A stretch of DNA of 64,000 bases from Fomitopsis serialis (taxonomy: Eukaryota > Basidiomycota > Agaricomycetes > Polyporales > Fomitopsidaceae). The position numbers and the translations under genes were made by a program. The notes below the pieces were generated by a model. It was not told the DNA's origin, did no database searches, and was given only the letters and a program-made list of their open reading frames with translations. The stretch is taken from positions 1 through 64,000 of the forward strand of contig NW_025955131.1 in NCBI RefSeq assembly GCF_022376445.1, in the 5' to 3' direction. How positions within the stretch are numbered: position 1 is the stretch's first letter; every line of letters starts with the position of its first letter. This document shows, piece after piece, positions 12,644-24,767 of this stretch.

Positions 12644-12853
12644 GGATACATAGCTGAATGTGTACTTACACTACAATCTTATAGGGTTGTCCAGTACATA
12701 AGCAGTTCCAAGAGTGAAGTAGCAGGCTTATATAAGCTCACTGGGGCCACAGCAACCATCTTACCAGGTTATTGAGAATGCTATCTTATCTGATGTCAAA
12801 CCCATGCAATATACAGCTTCATTCACATTGCCTGGATCATTTTAAATATTGGC

Positions 12854-13166
12854 TGAATTTTCCGCTTTTTTCTGAGCGTATACAAGCTCTCTTAAGCACA
12901 ATAACAGTCCGCACTTACATCGCTTACTAAGCGCCCATTAAGCGCCCAGATGCGGTTCGGAGGTGCAACCGTGCGGAAATTTGGCACGGTTGCACCTCCG
13001 AACGGCACGAGAGGGATGCCGAGCTGCTCTGATTGGTGCAACAAGCCCTTTCTGCCCTAATCAGGCAGGCTGCCGAGGTTTTGAGCTGAGTTTGAATCTC
13101 AGCCACAGGCTCCTTAGTGGCACTGTACCTGCTGTACTGTGGCCCCACTAAAATGCGGAAAATTCC
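12854..13166. mobile_element. M1: small inverted-terminal-repeat element inside R1-A
   Basis: About 313 bp bounded by imperfect inverted repeats: GAATTTTCCGC-TTTT at 12855-12870 and AAAATGCGGAAAATTC at 13150-13165. It contains the leader GC[AG]CTTACATCGCTTACTAAGCGCCCAT and hairpin H1. Its right part (GAGTTTGAATCTCAGCCACAGG, GGCCCCAC) recurs in M2 and in a partial copy at about 14795-14915. Looks like a MITE; no coding capacity. Confidence 0.6.
12955..13003. repeat. H1: perfect 20-bp stem hairpin in M1
   Basis: Stem arms 12955-12974 and 12984-13003 are exact reverse complements, with a 9-nt loop (ggaaatttg). The stem is GC-rich within an AT-rich region. It lies directly after the leader with repeated AAGCGCCCA words. 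Confidence 0.9.
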
Positions 13167-13994
13167 CAAAATAATCTCTGTGATAGATATGATGGCATAG
13201 AGTCTATAGCTGCTGTGACTTGCCCATTACCTTCAGTGGTTATGGCACAATTCACACAATAAAAAAACACACAAATGCCTCTGTGCACATGGTTGCATCC
13301 CTTTTCACCCTCAAAGTGATTCTTTTGAAGCCTGTAGACTGCCCATAGATTCTGCATGTCTTTATGACATCTGAAGCCTGCCATAAAGGGTATCTGACCT
13401 TCCCCAAATGGTAATTTCCATACAGCTGCTCAGTCTGGGCTCAGAAAATGCAGATAAAACCAGGGAAAATTCTGTGCAACTGGACTCACTTGTAGTACCT
13501 GCTGTATGTAAGAAATTGATCCAGTATAGCACCCCAGAGGCTATGACCAGTATGGCTTGCCCATGTATAAAATTCAAAATGCAGAAAAACACCCCTACCT
13601 CTGTAGACATGATAGCATTTGACTGGGATACACTGACTGAGCTCCAACCAACTGTTGTAGATATCATAAGCTCATCTCATAGCACTTCATTCATAGTGTC
13701 TATCATAGTTTCTTGAGAGATAATGGTTAAATGAGTAGCAAAATGCTAATATAAAAACAGAAGTGACTCTGTGAATATGAATGTGTTCTGTTGCATCTGA
13801 GACACATGACTGATGTCCTCTATGGCCAAGTGTATAGTTTCCAACACATTGATGTCTCTGAAACATGCACAGCAGTGCTACAAATGGAGAAATATTATCA
13901 TAGCAAGCATGTGTTGATGTCCCAGCACTGAATAACTATACAGGACAATCCTCTCTACTTGTGAATATGCTCATAGATGCTCCACAGATCTCCT

Positions 13995-14290
13995 GGAATA
14001 TTATCCGATTTTACTGCAGTAACAGGGTGCGCTTACATCGCTTACTAAGCGCCCATGTAAGCGCCCATTGCCAAAGCGGAGTCGTCGACAGGCCGGAATT
14101 CCGGCCTGTCGACGACTCCGGTCACTCAAAAGGGATTGTGGAGCACTCCCATTGGCTGGAATGCTGACAAATGTTGCCTTTTAAGGTAATCTTTTAATCT
14201 CAGCTCTTCATGCCGAGTTTTTTGATGGCTTGAAGCCACACTACCTTACTAGAGCCCCATTAAATGTGGAAGAATCCCAAAATATTGCTT
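13995..14290. mobile_element. M2: second leader-plus-hairpin element
   Basis: Shares with M1 the leader at 14031-14067 (GCGCTTACATCGCTTACTAAGCGCCC...) and the right-hand end (GCCCCATTAAATGTGGAAGAATCCC, near 14257-14280). The hairpin between them is a different sequence. Ends are approximate. Confidence 0.5.
14077..14120. repeat. H2: 44-bp perfect palindrome in M2
   Basis: Two 22-bp arms meet at the central GGAATTCC with no loop; the arm is CGGAGTCGTCGACAGGCCGG plus AA. It has no sequence similarity to H1 although both occupy the same place after the same leader. Confidence 0.92.
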
Positions 14291-14794
14291 CTCCATGCAA
14301 TGCCCCTTGGGTACTGATAGCAGTGTCCAGATTAGGTATCTTTGAGAGTACTGACTATCATAAGTGATGATACTGAGGCATATAAGCAGATCTTGGTGTG
14401 TGTATGATGCTTGGACTAGACAGTTCCACATGTATGAGAGGCTCTGTGAAGTGGGGGATATCAAACATACAAAACTGCCATATATGGTCAGTCCCCTGCC
14501 CATTTGGGAAGTTGGCCGTGCATGGCCTCTGCAGGACTGGATAAATAGCAGGAAAATCAGAGAAAAATCAGATAGTACCATGAATTCATATTGAGTTGAC
14601 TGTTGAGGCTCCAATATTGCAGAAAACATATGATAGTGCAGAATGACCCATGCATAGCCTGATACAAGCCACTCTGTCAGTGAGTCTTGGTCCATCTTGT
14701 AAGAACCAGTATCACCTGGGATTCTCAGGGACTGGCAATTCCAGACAGGATCCTAGGCTATTCTGTTTGGTTCAGCTATTAAATAGTACCTGAA

Positions 14795-14915
14795 AAGGCA
14801 GGCTGCCAAGCTGTTGGGCTGAGTTTGAATGCAAGCCACAAGTTCATTAGTGACACTGTATTTGCTGTGCTATGGTCTCCCAAAAAATCAAAAACAATTG
14901 GGAAAATTCCCAGTC
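14795..14915. repeat. Partial M-type element (right half only)
   Basis: GGCAGGCTGCCAAGCTGTTGGGCTGAGTTTGAATGCAAGCCACAAG and the following CCCAAAAAATC...GGGAAAATTCCC match the right half of M1 (from about 13064). The leader and hairpin are missing. Confidence 0.5.
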
Positions 14916-17900
14916 ATGTATATGATGTCAGAGAGGCTTTACATAGTATGCTTCCCCATAGATTCATACAAATATAGCACCAGTCACAAAGCACATGGCT
15001 CTGTGAACACTGGTTCTTTCACATTGTTTGTTTTTCCTGTGATGCTTACCAACTGCCTATGAATTGTGTGACTATATGACATCTCAAACCTGTTATATGT
15101 GATAGTTTACATTCCAAAAATGGAAAGTCTGGGTTACCTGCTGTGTCTGGGCTCAGAAAATGCGGATAAAACAAGAGAATATTTTGAATGATTCCACTCA
15201 GGCTCACCTTGTACTGTTTGCTGTAAGTAGTGATTGGCTTCTGTCTAAACCCTTGGGCAGGCTATGGCGTATTCAGAAAATGGTGGACACCTGTGGCACA
15301 AAGGCCACAGTTCATACTGAGCATGTCCATAATACTCACACATCAATAGCATAGCCATCAGAATTGTGGGTCCACGTAGCTTTTTCACACTGTACTGATC
15401 CTAAAAAGTGATACAAAGACATTGTACAAGTTGTGTTGTGCAGTGACTACTGTTGTGAGAAAGTCTATAGGCTAGCAATGTCATAAAGTGGGGCCACCAC
15501 ACTACCACACATAGTATATCAAAGTCTGATGGTCTCTGCAATGCTAGATAATTGGTAGGACATAAGATAAAATCAGACAATCCCATGACTTCACATTGTG
15601 CTGACTGGTGTAGGCCAATGCAAGGCAGTACATCTCAGATGTGCTAATGCAGATGCACATAGCCTGATGTCAGCAGCTCTATTGTAGCAGTCCAGTATAA
15701 GCATGTCTTTGACTAATCTTGTCAATATGAAGCAGTGCCATTTATATAGTATGATGGTGCTATGCTTGGTTGTCAGTCCCTCAGATTGTTTTTGCCTGGA
15801 ACATATCTAACCTCTGTATGCACTACCATCATCCTGTTCTCATCCCTTGGCATGTGGAGATAGAAAAGGCAGCTTTCTTCCTGATTGTGCTCAGAAGAAG
15901 CCATGGTTGCTCTGGAAATAATGTAGACTTGCATTGCTTACTAAGCAACAGTGATGAGGCCATACTACAATGGACTTCTGAGCCAATATAAGGCTGTCAT
16001 TTTATAGCTCTCTAGTCAGTAATATGACTTCAGGAGTACTCTCATTTGCTGCAACTGTTTCCTTTTACATGTGATTATAAAATGTCAGCTACCCATGCTC
16101 AATCATTTCATGTTATATGGGAAGTGTAGAAATAACGCTTTAGACCAGGGTGTGAATATGTTTGATATATGAACAGCATTGGAAATATGAATATGTGGCA
16201 GTGTGCCTACTAGCGCCCAATTTGGCAGTTGTTCCTGGATGGTATGTGCCAGAGGAATGTCAATATCAACATATGGTGTCTAATCCAAATATAGTACCAT
16301 TGTATGTGCACACACAGTCCCTCAGAAAATGACACTGGTAATCAATTACCTTGGGAGTGTGTCTGAAGATATAGAAATCCCTAGACTTATGACCAGAGAG
16401 CATGACCATTGATAATAGGCATTACTAGAATACCCAGGAGAGGCTACAATGACCCCATGTGCAAGTCTAAGTATGCAGGCTGTTGTTAGGGACAAGGCAT
16501 TTTCACAAGGAATTCCACATATGTGATCTTTGAATAGGATAAGCAGCAGTTGTGATAATTCCTGCACTTTGTTATCTTTATTTGATTTCCTTTTAATGGA
16601 CTTCACTGTAGTATTCACAGTGCCTTCTCACCACATTCAGGTGATCTTTTGTTTCTCACATTGTTATGCTTTGTAGCACTTGATTGTGTATGTACTGACT
16701 GGACTATTACCAGGCTCCTAGTACTTTCCTCAGGCCCCTTGTGACCAGATGATCTGAAAGCTGTTACTGGGTGACTATTAGCTCAGAATATTGATGATAA
16801 TATTCCAGGTGGCAGGCAATCTATGAGTGGCTCATCAAGCTGTACACTATTTCTGAGTTTTCATAGGGCTACACTAGTGTTTCAGGTTAACATCCATGTG
16901 GTCCCTCATGTTTCACAGAGCACATGCTTGATGATCAGTGGCAATCATTAACACACATACCCTTGCCTTGCTTTTTTACTACTTTTTGAGCCTTATTGTG
17001 CATCTTGAATGGCCTGGGAAAGTGGTGTACTGAGTCTTCTACTATTTGGATTCTATGAAGTATTTTATGTAGCTCAGAGGGAATGCACTTGGGAAATGCT
17101 CAAAAGGAGCATCCCTAAGAGCAAGTCCAAACATTTATCTCATCTACCACTTGCTACTGTACTCCTCTGTACCTTATTGTCAATAGTCCCTGACATCAGT
17201 GATCAATCCTTCCCACAACTCTATCAGTCTTGATGGCACTCACCATGGTGGTACATTGATTCACATCATACATTAGCCCATTGGCTGAGCTCCAATCCAG
17301 TAACATACCTTAGTATGGCTTTGTACTACTGGTCAGTGCCTGGTAACTGTTCACTTCAGTGTACAAATGGTGAGAGCAAACTGGACAGTCTTTGGTTGTA
17401 TTCCTTGTATAACATGACAATTCTTGAAGGGCCTTTTTCAGAATTCCTTACTGGTATACTTCTCTGTCTACTGTTGATTGGTTTGTACTTGGGGAAGTAC
17501 TGTTAACAATCTATTGAAAGACATCCTTCTGTATCAGAAGTTCTCTCTGATCAAGGGCTAATACTTGTACAACAGCAAGTCCCAGCTGAGTAGTTGTTAC
17601 TGTAGTCAACCTCCCAGATTCCCCTTCCTTGAGTTCTAGTTGATCTAGAGGCATACTTCTTTGCAACATTTCCAAGCTCTTTTCTCTTTGTTGATATCAA
17701 CACAAACTAGTAATACTATTCATAAGTAGTCTGGTAATATTGATTAATAACTTGGCAATTCACCAAGTAAGAAACAGATTCATGATGTCTGTGTTCTCAA
17801 CAGAGAGTCTCATATGAACATGCAATAAGTTACTCAATTGGGATGTTACTCATGATTGCAAACTATGATCCTCATATTAGAACAACCTAATAAATAAGCA

Positions 17901-18054
17901 GGCTACTCTGAATGTTTGTGCCATGAGATGGCAACTGGATGGTGCAAAATGTGGAAGATATGTCAGTTATGCAGACAATATACTAGCAGTCTTGCTGAGC
18001 TTAACTTCTGATGTGGTCAAAATGTTTTACTCACAAACTGACATGTATCCAACA
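14916..18054. other. AT-rich body of R1-A without recognisable genes
   Basis: Frames are short and interrupted on both strands. Repeated words (TCAGAAAATGCGGATAAAAC near 13441 and 15155, and a decayed leader GCATTGCTTACTAAGCAA at about 15932) suggest further eroded copies of the M-type elements. No protein family recognised. Confidence 0.4.
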
Positions 18055-18094
18055 AAAGGGATCGTACTGCCAGCTATGGCCCTCTCCCCAGCAA

Positions 18095-18655
18095 GTCATC
18101 ATCATATGTGAGATCTTCGTATAGGAATGTGGGGCATTGGTCCGCCGTAACGACTGCAGTCCTGTTCTGAAGTTTCTTGCGTATCCTAACAATAGTCGTA
18201 TGTTATCTGACTGCTATCCGCCGATATCCTAGCTGACTCACTTGGCGTCATCCCAATCCAGATGTGTGGGGCAGAGAAGCCTACCTGTATCAACATGGGC
18301 AAATCCGTACCCAACTCTGGAATCTCGAAGGAGCGGTGGTATCAAGGCCCCACCGTCAGGGTGGACCCAATCAAGAATGGCTTTTTTCACAGACTGTGCA
18401 TCCGTTGAGCGGGCACCATCCCTGCCTGCATCAATCTTTGGACAATCAGTCCAAACTGGATGATTCCACACCTGCTCCATTACAACTTACTAAGGCTGCT
18501 ATGTCAGAAGTATGCTCGCCATCTCTGAGGCGCTCTTCCAGGTTGGGGTCTAGCTCTCTGAGAGTGTCGAATAGTCTGTGCTGTTTTTCGTTGCTATGTA
18601 CGCGGTCCATTGCAAGAATTGTAAGTTCTGGGCATGAGATGCCAGAAAGGCACAA
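18095..18655 (-). pseudogene. DUF6698-like protein gene, truncated by R1-A
   Basis: Read on the minus strand, the pieces are: LRELDPNLEERLRDGEHTSD (about 18550), then DGARSTDAQSVKKAILDWV and DTGRLLCPTHLDWDDAK (18240-18460), an intron starting gtgagt near 18238, then VVTADQCPTFLYEDLTYDDD ending at 18095, exactly where R1-A begins. The order ARSxD ... DWxxP ... TGxLLCPxxLDW ... DQxPxFLY is that of DUF6698 proteins of Agaricomycetes, function unknown. The usual C-terminal segment after YD is missing. The link between the first two pieces needs a frame change over a possible 19-nt gap. An upstream coding-like stretch (HADVHEHCSNRHKGDLLVHL, about 18740-18800) may belong to the same or a neighbouring gene and lies inside the inverted repeat. 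Confidence 0.55.
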
Positions 18656-19695
18656 TGCTCACCTCTCTGATAGACCAGCATCCTCAAGACATTGAAGACC
18701 GAAGTCTAAAATCACTTTGATGTTGCAGAAGGCATGCTCAGTCCGTCCAAAATGGTGTCCAAGATGCACCAACAGATCCCCCTTGTGCCTATTGGAACAG
18801 TGTTCATGGACATCAGCATGTCTCATGTGAGCCAAAGGGAAGCTTACTCTTTGTTGGATCTGGAGAGCAAATCCTGCCTACGGTGTTTGTAGCTGGTGTT
18901 ATGGGAAGGCATCTGGGGTTGTTGCAGGCCTGGTCAATGCAGCAGATGAAGGTGAACCCGTCAGACTACTAATTCTGCAATGGCTTTGGCTTAAGGTGGG
19001 TTTAGGGCCCCAAGTTCAGTGGTGGTGTGCTCAAGGACGGTACCACCAATGTCTCAGCTTTTTTGGCCATGGGCCCCCCTGGGGGGCATCTATGCCTGTG
19101 AAAAGTCTCAAGACCATAGGCCTTGACTAAAATCAGCAATCCCATTGCTTATAGGTGTATAAGGGCCTGTCAGACAAATGGAGGCTTTGCTGATGCCATA
19201 CAACTCCAGTGAGAGTGAAGAGGTGTCGTGTGCTTCAGCATCCATCCAGGCACAGCTCACGGGGGCCCATGCTGCCTCAGAGCATGTTCCATAAGGACTT
19301 CCAGGTGAGTTGCTCAACTTCTTGGGCACCCAGTCTCTTGATTCAGCTAGAACGCAGGAAGATGTGGGCATCCTTTCACGAGAAGCCTTCTGTATGAGTA
19401 CCACGAATACCTTTGGTGGGCAGACATTCTGGAAAGAACTGATCTAGACTGCAAGCCTTTGACTGAACATAACATATGTTGGAGGTCATTTCCTACTGTG
19501 CAGCAGTCACCAGTGTAGAGGCTAACTAAATTTACTTTGGAGATTTGAAAAACATCAGTAGGGCACCTTGATGCTCCTCACCACACTGAGACATCTGGGA
19601 TGAACATTGAATGCTGGCACACGTCACGGCGGGGCTATTGATGTACACATACAGCTTACCTGCTGAGGTACTGGACTTCACTCACACCTGCCAGG

Positions 19696-20136
19696 ATGCC
19701 TCAAGTCATTGTATCAATCACCTTGGTGGGAACCCAGGCCATGGTGACAGTGGCCACCAATGCAGTCCCTGGGGTTGCTGTCTCTAGAACGGCTACCGTA
19801 GCCATCCCACCTCCTGCTCCCCTTCCTGCTCCCCTTAATCTCTTGGGGCCTGTCAACACCCTGCTGCCAGCCCACTCAGGGGCACAGCTGAATGCAGTGA
19901 TCAATCTTATGCTCAGTGGCAACACCTTGGCAGAGGACAAACTCCTTGCAATCAACAGTGTTCTGCTGGATGAGGTGGGCAGTGTGGGTCACAGCATGCT
20001 GGAAAGTAGGCACTACATCAAGACTTTGTTGGCATGGTGGTTTGCCCATTGCCGCCCTGCCATCGACAAGGAGCTCACTGGGTTCTCCATACTGGAAGTC
20101 CAGGCCTTGATAGGGCAATATATAATGATATATTAA
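19696..20136 (+). CDS. Hypothetical protein in left inverted-repeat arm
   Basis: A 146-codon ATG frame. Residues 1-30 are Val/Thr-rich, followed by a Pro/Ala/Leu linker (PPPAPLPAPLNL), then a helical part (LNAVINLMLSGNTLAEDKLL ... HYIKTLLAWWF). No family recognised. The opposite strand is also partly open, so coding status is uncertain. An identical copy is at 24327-24767. Confidence 0.3.
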   Translation: MPQVIVSITLVGTQAMVTVATNAVPGVAVSRTATVAIPPPAPLPAPLNLLGPVNTLLPAHSGAQLNAVINLMLSGNTLAEDKLLAINSVLLDEVGSVGHSMLESRHYIKTLLAWWFAHCRPAIDKELTGFSILEVQALIGQYIMIY

Positions 20137-20544
20137 AATGAAGGTGTTGAATTTTGGGCTGAAAGTTGGTATATGGGTAGCTCTATACTAGTACAGTACT
20201 GACACAAAAAATGGGACAAAATGGCAGACTGGGTTTTGAGCTATAAGCATACCAATTTTGTTGTTTGGCACAGTTCCCTTGTGCAGTACCTGCATAAGTG
20301 AACACGGGGGGGAGATTGTTCATAGAAACATGCTCCATTTCACTGTAGGATGCATGGTGTAAAAGGGCTTGGCCATAGGATGAGCAGTTGTTGCTGTAGG
20401 GTGGCCAAAACACAAGGGGGAACATGTTCCGCCATACCACAAGGACTAACATTTAGCTCTTGGCAACATCTTGACAAGATATATATATCTTCAATGTCTT
20501 GAGGTTTTGGGTGGTTTTCCCTGATGCACCAGCTGCTCCCATAC

Positions 20545-21737
20545 TTGCTGGGGAGAGGGCCATGGCTGGCAGTATGATCCCATTGGTTTAGACACATTGA
20601 GGTGTGAAGAATTCATTATTGCCCATTTTCACTGTCTAGTTGCTGCCTGACAGCCCAAATACTCTATGCATCCTGGTTATCTACATTGTTGATGTCAGTG
20701 CTCCATCATGAGCAATATTACAATTGAGCAAGTAAGCCACTGTGTGTTGTGTGTCATTGCTATATTCATAGGAAACTGTCTGTGAAGAGCACAAACTTAC
20801 ACTGAGACTTGCACATGGAATCATTATTGCCTTTGCTCAGTATTCCAGTAATGCCTACTCAATGGTCATGGTATCCAGTCATAAGTCCCATGAACACAAA
20901 GGTTTTCAACCTTTGTGAGATAACTTTTGGTTTCATCTGCTGGCTGACACTTACTTCTTTTGTATGCATGCATGGTTCACCACCATATTGCTCTTGTTCA
21001 ACCACCCTCTCAAAATATACAGAAGCACCCAATAGGAGAATGTGAGTGCTTGGGATTATCATAGACATCACTACACCATGTACATGGACTAAAACATGTG
21101 AAAAGAGGGTCAAATGGCTCATTGTGGCTGATTTTGGCTGCAGTGCAGCACCCACTGATTTGTACAGTGTCTGAATCACATATGTATGTCATTACAGACA
21201 TATGAAACACATCTGAGGCACAAATAGGCACTTTGACATCTGCAGAGGCACATGTGGATTTTTTTATTTCGCAGTTTCTGGACCAGCCAGCCACTCTAGC
21301 TACTCAATAATGATAGTGTATACTCTCTAAATGAAGGGCTATCAGATCAGTATACTAAGTCCACTCACTATTGTTACTAACTAAGGCTATGGGGCAGCCT
21401 ATAAGTGTGAGTGCTAGCAGTGAGCTGCCTGGCTGCCAGTCACATGATATGCTCACCAGTTGCCATATTGGGTGCCACTGGAAGTGTTTCTTTGGCCCTC
21501 ACCCCAGGACAAAGCACTGAGCCACAGCATTTGTTTGGTGGTGTTGGTGCAAGTCGCGTCATCTGGGAGTCTGAAAATTTTGAACTCCGCTAACTGACCA
21601 TAACAAATGTTAACTATACATGGTAAGCTGGGGGCAAATGACTGTACCTGTGGGAAAAACCTGCCGCATTGGGTGCCACTGGAAGCGTTTCAGGCCTGTC
21701 CATCATAAGAACGATACCTTCGTACCTCAGGGATCAT
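20545..21737 (-). mobile_element. R1-C, copy within the left arm
   Basis: Terminus 1 (as GGTACCTCAGGGATCAT) ends at 21737 and terminus 2 (TTGCTGGGGAGAGGGCCATGG) starts at 20545. Length about 1.19 kb. Identical by eye to R1-D in the other arm. Both carry the variant ATGATCCC instead of ACGATCCC at the tip. No transposase frame. Confidence 0.65.
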
Positions 21738-21740
21738 AAT

Positions 21741-22722
21741 GACATGTGCAAGTCTTAGTTTACAGTCTGTGCTCTTTCAAACAGACAGTTCCTAATGAAT
21801 ATAGCAACCTATACAAGAGGCACAACACATGGTGGGTTACTTCATCGGAAAGCTGCTCATGGTTGAGCATTATAATCTAACAACCACATAGATAATCAGG
21901 CTATGTGGGATATTTGGGCGAAAGAATGAATTTCTACACAAACCAACATGTATCTATGCCAATGGGATTGTACTGCCAGCCATGACCCCCTCCCCAGCAA
22001 TTGAATATGCTAGCATCAATGTCTATGATACTTTCCAGGCCACAAAGTGTCAGAATTTGAGTGAGGTATTCAGTCCAGGAGACCAAACCTCTGCTTACTA
22101 AAAATGGACATCATCACACAGGATGATCTTTCATGCATCAAGATGTTGGTGTATTGGTTTCATACCATTTACAGGCAATGAAAACATGTATAGAAACACA
22201 GCCCAATTTATTTTATGGCTGCAGAAGGGGTGGCAGCTGAACAAGGGGTGTCCAACACTCTAGTGCCCGATATTGACCCCCCCCTAGACAACCCCCCTGC
22301 AGGTTTCTGGGGTCCCAATATTACAGGGAATTGCACTGTTCTGAGCACTGTCCTTTGAAGTCCACTTGTCCGGGCACTCTGCACCATGCAAAGTTGTGTA
22401 GTCACATCTCAGCATATATAGGATACCCCCAAACAGATATCTTAGGTACAGGGTGCATGTGTGCAAAGATATATGGATCATGACTGTATTTGGTAGTGCA
22501 TGTGCATATGTAATAAACACATATGTCATCGCATTTTGTAAGACACGTCGGTGTGGCTGTTGAACGACAACACGACAACATGACTGGTGCACACACTTCC
22601 ACATATACTGTGCCTCTCTGTCTGCGAGATATGTACCATGCTGCAAGACTATCCCTCTGATGACTTGTACCCACCACCAACTCCCATTCACTACCGCGAC
22701 TGTCTCCGAAAACTTGCGTGCA
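21741..22722. other. Spacer of the inverted repeat
   Basis: About 980 bp, not symmetrical. Its left part (21741 to about 22003) is a fragment of yet another R1 copy ending in terminus 2 (CCAATGGGATTGTACTGCC ... CCCCAGCAA). The rest (22004-22722) shows no similarity that I can see and no convincing gene. It includes a C-rich run near 22271. Confidence 0.6.
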
Positions 22723-22725
22723 ATT

Positions 22726-23918
22726 ATGATCCCTGAGGTACGAAGGTATCGTTCTTATGATGGACAGGCCTGAAACGCTTCCAGTGGCACCCAATGCGGC
22801 AGGTTTTTCCCACAGGTACAGTCATTTGCCCCCAGCTTACCATGTATAGTTAACATTTGTTATGGTCAGTTAGCGGAGTTCAAAATTTTCAGACTCCCAG
22901 ATGACGCGACTTGCACCAACACCACCAAACAAATGCTGTGGCTCAGTGCTTTGTCCTGGGGTGAGGGCCAAAGAAACACTTCCAGTGGCACCCAATATGG
23001 CAACTGGTGAGCATATCATGTGACTGGCAGCCAGGCAGCTCACTGCTAGCACTCACACTTATAGGCTGCCCCATAGCCTTAGTTAGTAACAATAGTGAGT
23101 GGACTTAGTATACTGATCTGATAGCCCTTCATTTAGAGAGTATACACTATCATTATTGAGTAGCTAGAGTGGCTGGCTGGTCCAGAAACTGCGAAATAAA
23201 AAAATCCACATGTGCCTCTGCAGATGTCAAAGTGCCTATTTGTGCCTCAGATGTGTTTCATATGTCTGTAATGACATACATATGTGATTCAGACACTGTA
23301 CAAATCAGTGGGTGCTGCACTGCAGCCAAAATCAGCCACAATGAGCCATTTGACCCTCTTTTCACATGTTTTAGTCCATGTACATGGTGTAGTGATGTCT
23401 ATGATAATCCCAAGCACTCACATTCTCCTATTGGGTGCTTCTGTATATTTTGAGAGGGTGGTTGAACAAGAGCAATATGGTGGTGAACCATGCATGCATA
23501 CAAAAGAAGTAAGTGTCAGCCAGCAGATGAAACCAAAAGTTATCTCACAAAGGTTGAAAACCTTTGTGTTCATGGGACTTATGACTGGATACCATGACCA
23601 TTGAGTAGGCATTACTGGAATACTGAGCAAAGGCAATAATGATTCCATGTGCAAGTCTCAGTGTAAGTTTGTGCTCTTCACAGACAGTTTCCTATGAATA
23701 TAGCAATGACACACAACACACAGTGGCTTACTTGCTCAATTGTAATATTGCTCATGATGGAGCACTGACATCAACAATGTAGATAACCAGGATGCATAGA
23801 GTATTTGGGCTGTCAGGCAGCAACTAGACAGTGAAAATGGGCAATAATGAATTCTTCACACCTCAATGTGTCTAAACCAATGGGATCATACTGCCAGCCA
23901 TGGCCCTCTCCCCAGCAA
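22726..23918 (+). mobile_element. R1-D, copy within the right arm
   Basis: ATGATCCCTGAGGTACGAAGG at 22726 is terminus 1, and CTGCCAGCCATGGCCCTCTC...CAGCAA ending at 23918 is terminus 2. Mirror image of R1-C. Confidence 0.65.
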
Positions 23919-24326
23919 GTATGGGAGCAGCTGGTGCATCAGGGAAAACCACCCAAAACCTCAAGACATTGAAGATATATATATCTTGTCAAGATGTTGC
24001 CAAGAGCTAAATGTTAGTCCTTGTGGTATGGCGGAACATGTTCCCCCTTGTGTTTTGGCCACCCTACAGCAACAACTGCTCATCCTATGGCCAAGCCCTT
24101 TTACACCATGCATCCTACAGTGAAATGGAGCATGTTTCTATGAACAATCTCCCCCCCGTGTTCACTTATGCAGGTACTGCACAAGGGAACTGTGCCAAAC
24201 AACAAAATTGGTATGCTTATAGCTCAAAACCCAGTCTGCCATTTTGTCCCATTTTTTGTGTCAGTACTGTACTAGTATAGAGCTACCCATATACCAACTT
24301 TCAGCCCAAAATTCAACACCTTCATT

Positions 24327-24767
24327 TTAATATATCATTATATATTGCCCTATCAAGGCCTGGACTTCCAGTATGGAGAACCCAGTGAGCTCCTTGTCGA
24401 TGGCAGGGCGGCAATGGGCAAACCACCATGCCAACAAAGTCTTGATGTAGTGCCTACTTTCCAGCATGCTGTGACCCACACTGCCCACCTCATCCAGCAG
24501 AACACTGTTGATTGCAAGGAGTTTGTCCTCTGCCAAGGTGTTGCCACTGAGCATAAGATTGATCACTGCATTCAGCTGTGCCCCTGAGTGGGCTGGCAGC
24601 AGGGTGTTGACAGGCCCCAAGAGATTAAGGGGAGCAGGAAGGGGAGCAGGAGGTGGGATGGCTACGGTAGCCGTTCTAGAGACAGCAACCCCAGGGACTG
24701 CATTGGTGGCCACTGTCACCATGGCCTGGGTTCCCACCAAGGTGATTGATACAATGACTTGAGGCAT
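24327..24767 (-). CDS. Hypothetical protein in right inverted-repeat arm
   Basis: Exact mirror copy of the 146-residue frame at 19696-20136. The perfect match shows only that the arm duplication is recent, not that the frame is selected. Confidence 0.3.
   Translation of the reverse strand: MPQVIVSITLVGTQAMVTVATNAVPGVAVSRTATVAIPPPAPLPAPLNLLGPVNTLLPAHSGAQLNAVINLMLSGNTLAEDKLLAINSVLLDEVGSVGHSMLESRHYIKTLLAWWFAHCRPAIDKELTGFSILEVQALIGQYIMIY

Larger units (their letters stand above)
11776..18094 (+). mobile_element. R1-A: longest R1 repeat copy, with nested elements
   Basis: Terminus 1 (ACGATCCCTGAGGTAC, then TATGATGGACCACCATGAAA) is at 11776. Terminus 2 is at about 18055-18094 (GGGATCGTACTGCCAGC, ending CTCCCCAGCAA). 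Inside terminus 1 lies a 20-bp palindrome (11932-11951), then about 1 kb shared with R1-B and R1-F. Copies of the same two termini bound R1-B, C and D, which supports one family. The 6.3-kb length, against 1.2-1.9 kb for the others, is explained at least partly by small elements inserted at 12.85-14.9 kb. No transposase was recognised, so it looks non-autonomous or fully decayed. The class is unknown. No clear target duplication at this copy. Confidence 0.6.
18717..21740 (+). repeat. Left arm of a 3.0-kb inverted repeat
   Basis: This stretch is the reverse complement of 22723-25745. By eye the arms differ only by one G in a homopolymer (six G near 19080 against five near 25380) and a few bases at the outer end (about 18733-18745). 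The arm is a composite: 18717-20544 is a gene-like piece and 20545-21737 is R1-C. The outer edge on the other side coincides with an R1-B terminus, whereas here the sequence runs on into the DUF6698-like gene. Confidence 0.93.
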
